A DNA stretch of 64,000 bases, taken from NCBI GenBank assembly GCA_038207625.1, contig JBBQZO010000028.1, positions 1-64,000 on the forward strand, written 5' to 3'. The stretch comes from JBBQZO01 sp038207625. GTDB taxonomy: Bacteria; Pseudomonadota; Gammaproteobacteria; Burkholderiales; Burkholderiaceae_D. Position numbers and translations under genes: made by a program. Within the stretch, counting starts at the first letter, position 1. Each line of letters starts with the position of its first letter. Below are positions 49,070 through 57,800 of the stretch, piece by piece. The notes beneath the pieces were generated by a model, which made no database searches, was not told the DNA's origin, and saw nothing but the letters and a program-made list of their open reading frames with translations.

Positions 49070-50329
49070 ATGACCGACGCCAGCAAAGCTTACGTGCCGA
49101 AACCGATGCTGTCGGTCGAGCAGGCGCTCGCCTTCCTGATGGCAGCGGTGCGTCCGATCACTGGCTGCGAAAACGTGCCGACGCTGAACGCCAACGGGCG
49201 TGTGCTGGCCGAGGCGCAGGCGTCGACCATCAACGTGCCATCGGCCGACAACACCCACATGGACGGCTACGCGGTGCGCGCGCAGGACTGCGCCAGCGGC
49301 AGCGCGACGCTCAAGATCAGCCAGCGCATCCCGGCTGGCACGGTGGGACAAGCGCTGGAGCCCGGCACGTGCGCACGCATCTTTACTGGCGCAATGATTC
49401 CGAACGGCGCCGACGCGGTCGTCATGCAGGAGCAGTGCGTGGCCGGCCCGGACGGCAGCGTCACCATCCAGCACGCGCCACCGGTGGGCGAGTGGATCCG
49501 TCGCGCGGGCGAGGACATCGTCGCCGGCAGCGTGATCCTGCCGGCTGGCACGCGCTTGCGCAGCCAGGAGCTGGGATTGGCCGCGTCGGTCGGACTGGCG
49601 AGCCTGCCGGTCGTGCGGCGTTTGAAAGTGGCGGTTTTCTTCACCGGCGACGAGCTGACCATGCCGGGCGAAGCGCCGGGCGGCGTGCTGGCGCCCGGCG
49701 CGATCTACAATTCGAACCGCTTTACGCTGCGCGCGTTGCTGGAAAATCTGGGCTGCGAGATCAGCGATTTTGGCATCGTGCCCGATACGCTGGCGGCTAC
49801 CCGCGCCACCTTGCGCGCAGCGGCGCAAGAGAACGACTTGATCATCACCTCGGGCGGCGTGTCGGTCGGCGAGGAAGACCATGTCAAGCCGGCGGTCGAA
49901 GCGGAAGGACGCTTGAACCTGTGGCAGATCGCCGTCAAACCGGGCAAGCCGCTCGCGTTCGGCGAGGTCGACCGGGCCGACGGCAGCGCGTTTTTCCTCG
50001 GCCTGCCCGGCAATCCCGTCTCGAGCCTGATTACTTTTATGCTGTTTGTGCGTCCGTTCATCCTGCGTTTGCAGGGTGTGCAGGGGACGTGCGCGCCGCA
50101 CGGGTTTGCGCTGCGCGCCGATTTTTCACTGCCCAAGCCGGATCGGCGCAACGAGTTTCTGCGCGCCCGCATCAACGCCAACGGTGGCCTCGATCTGTTC
50201 CCTAACCAAAGTTCTGGCGTGCTCACATCGACGGTGTGGGGTGATGGCCTGATCGACCACCCGGCCGGTGCCACCATCGCCTTTGGTGACACGGTACGGT
50301 TTATACCGTTTAGCGAATTACTGTATTAG
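49070..50329 (+). CDS. moeA: Molybdopterin molybdotransferase
   Basis: A 419-residue MoeA. It inserts molybdate into adenylylated molybdopterin. Landmarks: NVPSADNTHMDGYAVRAQD, RIFTGAMIPNGADAVVMQE, FFTGDELTMPGE, YNSNRFTLRALLE, ITSGGVSVGEEDHVK, LGLPGNPVSS. Full length. It starts three bases after thrC and precedes moaD, so it may be read from the thrC promoter. Confidence 0.96.
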   Translation: MTDASKAYVPKPMLSVEQALAFLMAAVRPITGCENVPTLNANGRVLAEAQASTINVPSADNTHMDGYAVRAQDCASGSATLKISQRIPAGTVGQALEPGTCARIFTGAMIPNGADAVVMQEQCVAGPDGSVTIQHAPPVGEWIRRAGEDIVAGSVILPAGTRLRSQELGLAASVGLASLPVVRRLKVAVFFTGDELTMPGEAPGGVLAPGAIYNSNRFTLRALLENLGCEISDFGIVPDTLAATRATLRAAAQENDLIITSGGVSVGEEDHVKPAVEAEGRLNLWQIAVKPGKPLAFGEVDRADGSAFFLGLPGNPVSSLITFMLFVRPFILRLQGVQGTCAPHGFALRADFSLPKPDRRNEFLRARINANGGLDLFPNQSSGVLTSTVWGDGLIDHPAGATIAFGDTVRFIPFSELLY

Positions 50330-50338
50330 GATGCTCTG

Positions 50339-50596
50339 ATGACGATTACCTTGCGTTTTTTTGCCAGCGTGCGCGAAACGATAGGCGCCTCGCAAGAGAC
50401 GCTGGCGCTGCCGCCGGACGTAGCGACGGTGGGCGCCTTGCGCCAATTCCTGATCGCACGCGGGGGGGCGTGGGAGCAGGCCCTGGCGCAAGGACGCACA
50501 CTGCGCATGGCCTGCGACCAGGTCATGTGCGACGCCGACACGGCGCTGGCCGACGGCGCCGAGGTCGCTTTTTTTCCGCCCGTGACGGGCGGTTGA
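50339..50596 (+). CDS. moaD: Molybdopterin synthase sulfur-carrier subunit
   Basis: An 85-residue ubiquitin-fold protein (ITLRFFASVRETIGASQETL, DTALADGAEVAFFPPVTGG). The C-terminal Gly-Gly accepts sulfur as thiocarboxylate and delivers it to MoaE to form the dithiolene. It begins 9 bases after moeA. MoaE, usually the next gene, is missing; a convergent membrane protein gene ends two bases after the stop. Confidence 0.94.
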   Translation: MTITLRFFASVRETIGASQETLALPPDVATVGALRQFLIARGGAWEQALAQGRTLRMACDQVMCDADTALADGAEVAFFPPVTGG

Positions 50597-50597
50597 A

Positions 50598-50819
50598 CTA
50601 CTCCTCCGGGATGTCGCGGCACATCGCGCAGGCGATGCCTTTTTTTGCGTAGTGGTAGCGCGTGGCGACGTAGATCGCCGCCGAGATGGCGGCCCACAGC
50701 AGGCTGTCCTCGGCGCCTACCGCCAGTGTACGGCCCTTGAGCAGCGCCACAGCCATCAGCACGCCAAACACCAGCGTGGCCACCATCAGATACCGTCGAA
50801 TCCAGAATGCTTTGCTCAT
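50598..50819 (-). CDS. Small two-helix membrane protein with C-terminal CxxC
   Basis: A 73-residue hypothetical protein. Two hydrophobic segments (YLMVATLVFGVLMAVALL and LLWAAISAAIYVATRYHY) are followed by a short tail with CAMC. No family is recognised. It converges on moaD and lies 26 bases downstream of the hydrolase start region on the opposite arrangement, so it is likely its own unit or the end of a minus-strand message. Confidence 0.6.
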   Translation of the reverse strand: MSKAFWIRRYLMVATLVFGVLMAVALLKGRTLAVGAEDSLLWAAISAAIYVATRYHYAKKGIACAMCRDIPEE

Positions 50820-50845
50820 GATCGTCTCCGTGAGAGGCTAAGGGA

Positions 50846-51808
50846 TTATTGTGTTGGCAGGGTTTTCAGGTAATTGCCGATCGCGTCGGCCGTCATTTTC
50901 GGCTGGTCAATCATCGCGAAATGGCGCGCCGGCGAGATCGACACCACTTGCAGCTTTGGTGTGCCCGCCATCAGTGCAGTGTAATACGCGGTCTTGTCGG
51001 CCTCACTGATTTTCATCGCCGCAAGGTCGCTCGCGTAGTAAGGCGAAATGAGCAGCACCGGCACGCTGATCTTCGGCAGTCCTGCGCGCAGGTCCAGAAT
51101 AACATCTTCGACCATGTATTGCATGGTGGCGGTCGGATCGCTGCGCGCGCTCAACACGGCCAGCTCGGCAGCCTTGGCCGGATCGATGACACCCATGGTT
51201 TGCATGTACTTCAGCTGTTGGGCGGCGAACTGTTCCTGTGACGATGATTTCATGCGCGTTTTCATATTCTCCGCCATCTGCGGACGCTGTTCCGGCGCCA
51301 TCCGGTCGGTGAACGGGAACACCGGCAAGCCGTCGATGGCGATCACGCCGCCGAGCAGCTCGGAGCGATGCGCGGCGAGGCTGATCGACAAGGTCGCGCC
51401 CAGACTATGGCCGATCAGCACCGGCTTGACCAGTTTGCGCGCGGCGATCAGATCGATCACCGACTGTTCGGCCAATTCCATCAGCTTGCCCGTGACGGCC
51501 GGCCGGCCGTCAAAGCCGGGAAAGGTCAGCACATACAGCACATGATCGTTTTTCAGTTGGCGCACCGTGTCCTGCCACACCCAGGAGCCGCTCGACAGGC
51601 CTGGAATGAGGATCAGCGGCGTGCCGCGTTCGCCATGGCGTTCGACCAGGGTTGCGCCGATCTCGAAGTGTTCGGCCGGCGTGATGGCGGCGGCAACGGA
51701 TGCGCCAACTGGCGCTGCGCTCGGCTCAGTAGCATGGGCTGGTGCGGCAAAACCGAATACGTTGGCCGCGGCGAGACTGGCAAGCAGAACGTAGAAACGT
51801 GTCGTCAT
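50846..51808 (-). CDS. Exported alpha/beta hydrolase
   Basis: A 320-residue protein with a signal peptide (VLLASLAAANVFGFAAPAHA). Hydrolase features: LILIPGLSSGSWVWQDTV (oxyanion HG-like PGL), nucleophile elbow IGHSLGATLS, and a late His in ISPARHFAMIDQP with an Asp before it (VPVLLISPYYASD). It likely cleaves an ester or similar bond in the periplasm; the substrate is unknown. The ATG overlaps the stop of the upstream small membrane protein frame (ATGA). Confidence 0.9.
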   Translation of the reverse strand: MTTRFYVLLASLAAANVFGFAAPAHATEPSAAPVGASVAAAITPAEHFEIGATLVERHGERGTPLILIPGLSSGSWVWQDTVRQLKNDHVLYVLTFPGFDGRPAVTGKLMELAEQSVIDLIAARKLVKPVLIGHSLGATLSISLAAHRSELLGGVIAIDGLPVFPFTDRMAPEQRPQMAENMKTRMKSSSQEQFAAQQLKYMQTMGVIDPAKAAELAVLSARSDPTATMQYMVEDVILDLRAGLPKISVPVLLISPYYASDLAAMKISEADKTAYYTALMAGTPKLQVVSISPARHFAMIDQPKMTADAIGNYLKTLPTQ

Positions 51809-52155
51809 GTGAGCTCCAAGTTAGGCTGTAGAGAATGCTTCGATGGGTAGTTCCAATAATTTGGCGATCGTGAAGGCGCGCGGCAAACTGGGGGCGTTGC
51901 AGTGAGCGCGGCGCAAATCGCAAGCGATTCGAGCCGCATCATTTGCATGGACGCGTCGATGCGGCGAAAATGACGTGTGATGGCCCACAGTAGCAACAGA
52001 CTACCCAGCATCGGGCTGCTCAGCACGACGGTGCGCAATATTTCCTCCGGCATCGCCGGTCGGTACGTTTGCACCGGCACCAGCAATGCGCCGTAGCTCA
52101 CAAAACTGATCGCCATCGCTTTGTAATGCAACTCAATGCCGTCTCGTTCGCGCAT
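51805..52155 (-). pseudogene. Short membrane protein, possibly frameshifted
   Basis: From ATG 52155 (MRERDGIELHYK) the frame has two membrane segments (AMAISFVSYGALLVPV, TVVLSSPMLGSLLLLWAITR) followed by RHFRRIDASMQMMRLESLAI, which looks like an ordinary four-helix small membrane protein. After ALTAT the frame turns into Pro/Ser/Arg-rich residues. In a neighbouring frame the same bases read AFTIAKLLELPIEAFSTA and stop 12-18 bases before the hydrolase, which looks more natural. A one- or two-base indel in the C-run near 51890 would explain this. Alternatively the frame as it stands is real, since its TGA overlaps the next ATG. Confidence 0.45.
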
Positions 52156-52302
52156 CTGTCCGCTGTATGTTGTAAAGCATGCGCTATATATTAGGCTTGT
52201 AAAAACGCTATGTCGAGCGTCGCTTACACATATTTTTATTCGGCCATCTCGACTAGAATGCCGGCTTGGCACCACGCCGCCCATCCCATTTTGAAATTGC
52301 CC

Positions 52303-53568
52303 ATGCCTTCAAGTACCCATCAACTCCCACGCGTGGCCGTCATCGGCGGCGGCCCTGCCGGCCTGATGGCGGCCGAAATCCTCAGCGGCGCCGGCTTGCG
52401 GGTGGACCTGTATGACGCGATGCCCTCGGTCGGGCGCAAGTTTCTGCTGGCCGGCAAAGGCGGCATGAACATCACCCATTCGGAGCCGCTGCCGGAGTTT
52501 GTTGCGCGCTACGGCAAGCAGGCAGGGGCGGTGGCGCATTGGCTCAATGGGTTTGATCCGCAGGCGCTACGTAGCTGGATTCACGGGCTAGGTATCGACA
52601 CCTTCATCGGTACGTCCGGCCGGGTGTTCCCCACCGATATGAAAGCGGCGCCCTTGCTGCGCGCCTGGCTGCATCGGCTGCGCGAAGCGGGCGTGCAATT
52701 TCACATGCGCCATCGCTGGCAGGGCTGGGATGCGCAAGGCGCGTTGCAGTTCGATAGTCCCAACGGCTTGCTGCGCGTGCGAGCCGATGCGGTGCTATTG
52801 GCGCTGGGCGGCGCCAGCTGGGCGCGGCTGGGATCGGACGGCGCATGGCTGCCTTTGCTGGCGCAACGCGGCGTGGACGTGGCGCCGCTGCGACCGTCCA
52901 ATTGCGGTTTTGACGTCGCCTGGAGCGCCCATTTCAGCACTCGCTATGCCGGCCATCCCTTGAGCACCGTGGCAATCAGCGCGCGCGATGCGCACGGTGC
53001 GCTGCAGCGTCGCCAGGGGCAGTTCGTCATCACGGCCAACGGCGTCGAAGGCAGCTTGATTTACGCCTTATCGGGGCCGCTGCGCGATCAGATCGACGCC
53101 GACGGCAGCACCACAATCTATCTCGATCTGGTGCCCGACTTCACACTTGAACGGGTGATCGACGAGGTGGCGCGGCCGCGCGGTTCGCGCTCGATGTCCT
53201 CGCACCTGCAAAGCCGGCTTGGCATCAAGGGCGTCAAGTCGGGACTGCTGCACGAGTGCCTGTCGGCCCAGGCCTATGCCGATGTGCAGCAATTGGCGCA
53301 GGGACTCAAGCGTCTGCCGGTGCGCCTGTTGGGCACGCGTCCGATCGACGAGGCGATCAGCAGCGCCGGCGGGGTGCGCCTGGACGCGCTGCACGACGAT
53401 GCCTGTGCGTTGATGCTGCGCGCCGTGCCCGGCGTGTTCGTGGCCGGCGAAATGCTCGACTGGGAAGCGCCTACGGGCGGCTATCTGCTGACCGGTTGCT
53501 TTGCCAGTGCGCGCGTGGCCGCGCGCGGCGCGTTGGCGTGGCTGGCGCAGCAGAACACGACCGGCTGA
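52303..53568 (+). CDS. TIGR03862-type FAD-dependent oxidoreductase
   Basis: A 421-residue flavoprotein of the HI0933/TIGR03862 group. The FAD-binding motif VAVIGGGPAGLMAAEIL (10-26) is followed by VGRKFLLAGKGGMNITHSE, LALGGASWARLGSDG, and the C-terminal FAD contact GVFVAGEMLDWEAPTGGYLL. The reaction is not known; relatives bind NAD(P)H and have been linked to tRNA or quinone chemistry without firm proof. The start at ATG 52303 (MPSSTHQ) is the last Met before the dinucleotide fold. Confidence 0.9.
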   Translation: MPSSTHQLPRVAVIGGGPAGLMAAEILSGAGLRVDLYDAMPSVGRKFLLAGKGGMNITHSEPLPEFVARYGKQAGAVAHWLNGFDPQALRSWIHGLGIDTFIGTSGRVFPTDMKAAPLLRAWLHRLREAGVQFHMRHRWQGWDAQGALQFDSPNGLLRVRADAVLLALGGASWARLGSDGAWLPLLAQRGVDVAPLRPSNCGFDVAWSAHFSTRYAGHPLSTVAISARDAHGALQRRQGQFVITANGVEGSLIYALSGPLRDQIDADGSTTIYLDLVPDFTLERVIDEVARPRGSRSMSSHLQSRLGIKGVKSGLLHECLSAQAYADVQQLAQGLKRLPVRLLGTRPIDEAISSAGGVRLDALHDDACALMLRAVPGVFVAGEMLDWEAPTGGYLLTGCFASARVAARGALAWLAQQNTTG

Positions 53569-54063
53569 GATTGCCGAAGCTGGATTGCGGCGCGCGCAAG
53601 AACGTCGTTGCCTCGTATGCCCAGGCGTGCGGCACCGTGATCACGTTTGTGCGCGACGTGGTGCACACTGGCGCCGCCCGCCGCCCGCCGCCCGCCGCCC
53701 GCCGCCCGCCGCAGCACTCGGTACCGATGCCGTGGCACTGGCGATCCGAGCTTTTCGCCTTCGTTTGAATTGCCTACCGGCACGCCGCCGCGGCCCGATG
53801 CGGCGACCGTTGCCACGTGCCCGAGCCGCAGCGCTCTTGCCTTGCCGCACTGACCGCGTCGAGGTTTGGTAGCGCCCGGCAGCGCACGAAAAAATATCAG
53901 GCAGAAAATTGACATCGTTTGCTTGCGCCGCTTGCAATCGCTTGCGTTTGGCGGAGTATCGTCAGTTGCGCATTTCCAGCGCCAACGCTGTATGCGCCTA
54001 TGCGCCGGCCTCGCCGCGCCGCGCCGATCACTAGCTTGTTTGCCCACACCAAGGAGTTCCAAC
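53569..54063. other. Intergenic region with GC heptamer repeat
   Basis: No gene is supported in these 495 bases. A five-copy heptanucleotide repeat lies at 53676-53710. The 170 bases before the amidase are mixed in composition and should hold its promoter. Confidence 0.5.
53676..53710. repeat. Heptanucleotide tandem repeat
   Basis: Five exact copies of GCCCGCC follow one another. The unit is not a multiple of three and lies outside any credible gene. It is a likely slippage site. Confidence 0.85.
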
Positions 54064-55620
54064 ATGGATAAGCAACGACGTCATTTCCTGCGCAAGGTCG
54101 CACTCGGCGCGGCAGCGTTCTCGTCTGGAAGCGTGCTACCGGGATGTGGCGGCGGCGCGTCCGTGGCTGGCCTGGGGGAAATCCCATCCGCGGTCGTGAC
54201 GCCAACTGCGTGGAGCCGCTATTCAGGACTCGATGCGATGGCGTTGGCCGAGTTGGTGCGCAGCAAACAAGCGTCTCCCGCCGATCTGCTCGAGGATGCG
54301 ATCAGCAAGATCGAGGCGCTCAACCCGGCCATCAACGCGGTCATCCACAAGACCTACGATCGGGCGCGCGCGCGTCTGTCATTGACGCCGGCCAGCGGCG
54401 CGTTCGCCGGCGTGCCGTGGCTGCTCAAAGACATCAGCGACTGTGCAGGAGTGCCGATGTCGCTCGGTTCGCGCGCGCTGCGCAACGCCGTCTCGCAAGT
54501 GGATGTGCCGTTCATCGCCGCCGCCGAAGCGTCCGGTCTGAACATCGTCGGCGTCACCAATGTTCCGGAGTTCGGACTGACGGACAGCTCTGAAAATCTG
54601 CTGTTCGGGCGCACCCGCAATCCGTGGAACCTCGCTTACAGCGCGGGCGGATCGGCCGGCGGCGCTGCCGCTGCCGTCGCTGCCGGCATCCTGCCCATGG
54701 CGCATGGCAACGATGGTGGCGGCTCCTTGCGCATACCGGCATCGCACTGTGGCCTGTTCGCATTAAAACCGTCGCGCGGGCGGCACCTTCCCGCGCATGT
54801 CCAGGGCTTGCCGTTTGACATAGCTTGCGACGGGGTGATCAGCCGCAGTGTGCGCGATAGCGCGATGTTTTTGAGCATCGTCGAAGACCCGGCCACGCGC
54901 TTGGCGCACCTTGGCTACGTGGGCGGCAAGTCGCCCAGGCGCTTGAAGATCGGTCTGCTGCTTGATCTGGGCAATGGCATCGAACCGGACGCCGACGTGC
55001 TGCGCGCTGTCCACAATACCGCCAGACTGTGTGTAGATCTGGGGCACTCGGTGACGCAGGTAACGCTGCCATTCAATTACAACGCCTTCATGGATGCGTT
55101 CATGACGATCTGGATGGCGGGTGCCAGCCTGGAAGTGACCGGTGTCGCCAGCGCAGTGGGCATTGGCGAGAGCGACTACGCCGGCGCCTTCGACCCGTGG
55201 ACCCTGGCCCTGCATGGTGAAGCGCAAAGCCTCGGTGGTGCGCCGGCCTTGCTGCAGAGCGTGGCACCGCTGATCATCAATACCGCAGCACAGACGGACA
55301 CGTTCTTGCAGCAATGGGACGTCGTTCTGTCGCCGGTGTGTCAGGGAACCGTCATCAAGCTCGGGCAACGCGACATCAACGCCAGCACATCGTATTCGAT
55401 GCTGAAACAGCGCCTGCGCGACTACGTCGCCTACACGCCGATCCACAATGTCTGCGGTACCCCGGCGATGAGCGTGCCCTTGCAATGGGACGCCAACGGT
55501 TTGCCGGTTGGCAGTCAGTTTTGCGCCAGGGTAGGTGGCGAAGCGAGCTTGCTTGGCCTGGCCTACGAGTTGGAGGAAGCGATGCCCTGGGCGAACCGCT
55601 ACCCGACGTTCCAGCCGTGA
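54064..55620 (+). CDS. Tat-exported lipoprotein amidase
   Basis: A 518-residue amidase-signature enzyme. The N-terminus has a twin-arginine motif (RRHFLRK) and a lipobox (SVLPGC), so it is probably folded in the cytosol and anchored as a lipoprotein in the envelope. Catalytic Lys in PWLLKDISD, cis-Ser region AGGSAGGAAAAVAAG, and nucleophile in GNDGGGSLRIPAS complete the Ser-cisSer-Lys triad. It hydrolyses an amide; the substrate is unknown. ATG 54064 follows AAGGAG. The last ten codons with the stop are the first copy of a 30-bp tandem repeat. Confidence 0.93.
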   Translation: MDKQRRHFLRKVALGAAAFSSGSVLPGCGGGASVAGLGEIPSAVVTPTAWSRYSGLDAMALAELVRSKQASPADLLEDAISKIEALNPAINAVIHKTYDRARARLSLTPASGAFAGVPWLLKDISDCAGVPMSLGSRALRNAVSQVDVPFIAAAEASGLNIVGVTNVPEFGLTDSSENLLFGRTRNPWNLAYSAGGSAGGAAAAVAAGILPMAHGNDGGGSLRIPASHCGLFALKPSRGRHLPAHVQGLPFDIACDGVISRSVRDSAMFLSIVEDPATRLAHLGYVGGKSPRRLKIGLLLDLGNGIEPDADVLRAVHNTARLCVDLGHSVTQVTLPFNYNAFMDAFMTIWMAGASLEVTGVASAVGIGESDYAGAFDPWTLALHGEAQSLGGAPALLQSVAPLIINTAAQTDTFLQQWDVVLSPVCQGTVIKLGQRDINASTSYSMLKQRLRDYVAYTPIHNVCGTPAMSVPLQWDANGLPVGSQFCARVGGEASLLGLAYELEEAMPWANRYPTFQP

Positions 55621-55710
55621 GCGAATCGCCACCCGACGTTCCAGCCCTGAGCGAATCGCCACCCGACGCTCCAGCCGTGAGCGAATCGCTGTCCTCGGTT
55701 CGAGCCTGGC
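55591..55710 (+). repeat. 30-bp tandem repeat including the amidase stop codon
   Basis: Units at 55591-55620, 55621-55650 and 55651-55680 differ at only two to four bases and each ends in TGA. A fourth, decayed copy runs to about 55710. The first unit is the 3' end of the amidase gene (residues ANRYPTFQP). The extra copies therefore lie beyond the stop and are not translated. Confidence 0.9.
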
Positions 55711-55814
55711 GCACCCGACGCGCTGGTGCACAAGATGTCGCTGCGCCACCCGGATGGCGGCCACAGGCCAGCGGCGCAGGCGCCACCGGTGCGCCTGCCG
55801 GTCGCCGCGCCAGC

Positions 55815-56624
55815 TTAGTTGTCCCAGCTGACCTCGCCCGAACCGTTGCGGTTCACGTGGCGCTGATTCGGACTGCCGTACACGGTCACGTCGCCGCTGC
55901 CGCCCATGTCCAGCGTGGCCGAGCGCTTCGCCATCACACTGGCATTGCCTGAGCCGTTCAGGTCCAGCGTGACCTCGTCGGCCGTCAGATGTTCAGCGTC
56001 GAACTCGCCCGATCCGTTTTGCTGCGCATTCAGGGAGTGCGTCGTGCCCACGATGGTCAGCTGGCCCGAACCGACCAGCGACGCGGCGATCTTGTCGCTG
56101 CTGCCACCGTTGAGCTCCATCTCGCCGCTGCCGTGCAGGCCGGCGTCGATATTGCGAAAACGTCCGTTGAAAATGAGCTTGCCCGAGCCGACCTGCTGCA
56201 GCGACAGCATCTCGCCGCTAAAGCCGTTGACGTTGCTCTCGCCGCTGCCGCTGACAGTCAGTTGCTGCAGCTTGGGCAGTACCAACTCCACTTTCAAGGG
56301 CTGGCGCGGATGCAGCAGCATGCCGGTGGTGCCGATGTGCAGCGTGGCGCCGTCCTGGGTGGTGTCGATATTGCCCAGCAGACGCTGTTCGCCGCTCACC
56401 CGCAGCGACGGTGTGGCGCCCTGGCGCAAGGTCAGGTCAATCGGGCCGCTCAACTCGATGGTGACGATCGCGCCGCTCACTTCGCGCCGCTCGCTGGCCA
56501 CCTCGCGCCCGCCCAGATTGCTGGTGCGTATGCTGCTGTGCGAGCGCAGCGCGCTGGTGAGTGCGACGATCAGCACGAAGGCCAACATCAACAGGGCAAA
56601 GCCCACTTTCATTAAGGTACGCAT
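55815..56624 (-). CDS. GIN-domain (DUF2807) putative auto-transporter adhesin head
   Basis: A 269-residue protein with an N-terminal membrane anchor or signal (VGFALLMLAFVLIVALTSAL). The rest is a right-handed beta-helix of the GIN type, with repeated GSGE/GSGN turns (LTVSGSGESNVNG, LVGSGQLTIVG, LNGSGNASVM, GSGDVTVYG). It is exported or membrane-tethered, facing the periplasm or outside. The role is unknown. It follows the DUF1700 gene on the same strand. Confidence 0.9.
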   Translation of the reverse strand: MRTLMKVGFALLMLAFVLIVALTSALRSHSSIRTSNLGGREVASERREVSGAIVTIELSGPIDLTLRQGATPSLRVSGEQRLLGNIDTTQDGATLHIGTTGMLLHPRQPLKVELVLPKLQQLTVSGSGESNVNGFSGEMLSLQQVGSGKLIFNGRFRNIDAGLHGSGEMELNGGSSDKIAASLVGSGQLTIVGTTHSLNAQQNGSGEFDAEHLTADEVTLDLNGSGNASVMAKRSATLDMGGSGDVTVYGSPNQRHVNRNGSGEVSWDN

Positions 56625-56682
56625 ACTTGTTCTCCTGACGCGGGCCGCCGGCCGCGCGCGATGATTTCAGTTCGGTGTCGTG

Positions 56683-57519
56683 TCAATGGCCGCGCAGCAG
56701 CGAAAAATTCATCTCGATGTAGCGCCGCACGCCCAGCAGCGTGTAGTTCGTCACCACCAGCGACGTCAGTGTCAGCATGATGCCCACCAGAACCAGCGCG
56801 ATGCCCACCGCCGTTTGCGCGTCGGCGCTGCCGACCTCGCTGTCATTGGTAAAGTGCAGCGCGCGTCCGGCCGCCATTTCAGCCTTCTTGATGAAGCGCG
56901 CCGGACCGGCGTGCGTTTTGCCTGTGTCGGCCTCGTCGGCGTTCGCGTCCCCGTCGGCGGCGCGCGCAGTGGCCTTGGCGCCGGCTGCGCTGGCGTTCGT
57001 CCTCGGCTCCGAGCTGACGCTGATGCCGCCTTCGCTAATCGTCATCTTGGTCTGCAGGTCCTGATCGTCGCGTTCGTCGTCAAAGATCACAAACGGTTTG
57101 GCCGGACCGTCGATGACGATGGCATTGATGCCGGCCAGTCCGCTCGAGGTGAAGCCGACACCGAACAGGAAGAACACCAGCGAGGCCGCGTACAGGGTGG
57201 CCAGCATGGCGGCGTACACCATCGCCGGCACCAGCATGAACAGATTGAAAATGGCCAGTCCGACCACCGAGATGAGCATGCGCAGCACAGTGGCCGGATC
57301 CTTCTTTTGCTCGAAGGAGGACAAGTGGGTGCTGGCGCGCAGCGTGACGGCGATCTTGCGCGGGTCGTCCAGTTCGGTGCCCACCTCGGTTTCGCTGCGT
57401 CCGGCGGCGACGCCGTCGACGAAGCGCTGTTCGTAATAGGCCATGGTCTTGGCGGCCGCTTCCGGCGGCAGGCCGGTCAGTGCCAGCTTGAGGGTGGCAA
57501 GGTAGTCATGTTTGTTCAT
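56683..57519 (-). CDS. DUF1700 membrane protein
   Basis: A 278-residue protein. The N-terminus is a DUF1700 module (MNKHDYLATLKLALTGLPPE, YYEQRFVDGVAAG, LDDPRKIA). Two or three membrane helices follow (FNLFMLVPAMVYAAMLATLY, ASLVFFLFGVGF), then a 90-residue Ala/Asp-rich soluble part and a last helix (GIALVLVGIMLTLTSLVV). DUF1700 genes usually sit between a PadR regulator and a GIN protein. Here the GIN gene is present but PadR is not. The start at 57519 is preferred over the frame to 57594. Confidence 0.9.
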   Translation of the reverse strand: MNKHDYLATLKLALTGLPPEAAAKTMAYYEQRFVDGVAAGRSETEVGTELDDPRKIAVTLRASTHLSSFEQKKDPATVLRMLISVVGLAIFNLFMLVPAMVYAAMLATLYAASLVFFLFGVGFTSSGLAGINAIVIDGPAKPFVIFDDERDDQDLQTKMTISEGGISVSSEPRTNASAAGAKATARAADGDANADEADTGKTHAGPARFIKKAEMAAGRALHFTNDSEVGSADAQTAVGIALVLVGIMLTLTSLVVTNYTLLGVRRYIEMNFSLLRGH

Positions 57520-57541
57520 TTCAGCTTCCGTTCTGTCAGGC

Positions 57542-57673
57542 TTAGGCCGACTGCAGCAGCACGCTGGCCAGTCCGTTGCCGCTGGCATGTGCATCGGCGC
57601 GCACGATCAGCGTCGCGCTTGCCAGCACCAGCAGCAGTAATGCCAAGGTTTTCAATCCGAGTGAGGTATCCAT
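57542..57673 (-). CDS. 43-residue exported or membrane peptide
   Basis: A 43-codon ORF begins MDTSLGLKTLALLLLVLASA and ends in ASVLLQSA. One hydrophobic core of about 15 residues with a LysThr before it is like a signal peptide or a single-span membrane peptide. It ends 22 bases before the DUF1700 start on the same strand, and an AGGAAAG lies upstream with long spacing. No family is recognised. It may be the first gene of the DUF1700-GIN operon. Confidence 0.55.
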   Translation of the reverse strand: MDTSLGLKTLALLLLVLASATLIVRADAHASGNGLASVLLQSA

Positions 57674-57800
57674 CTGAGTGCTCGCTTTCCTGTTCCGATA
57701 GTGTGACTGTAACGAGCACACGGGCCGGACACCATCGGATTGCGACAGGATGCACGATCAGCGGGGCAGGCGACCGAATCGGACGACAGCCGCCAACACG

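Noticed and set aside
55591..55710. 30-bp repeats as a CRISPR array
   Set aside because: The units are directly adjacent with no spacers, the first is coding, and no cas gene is near.
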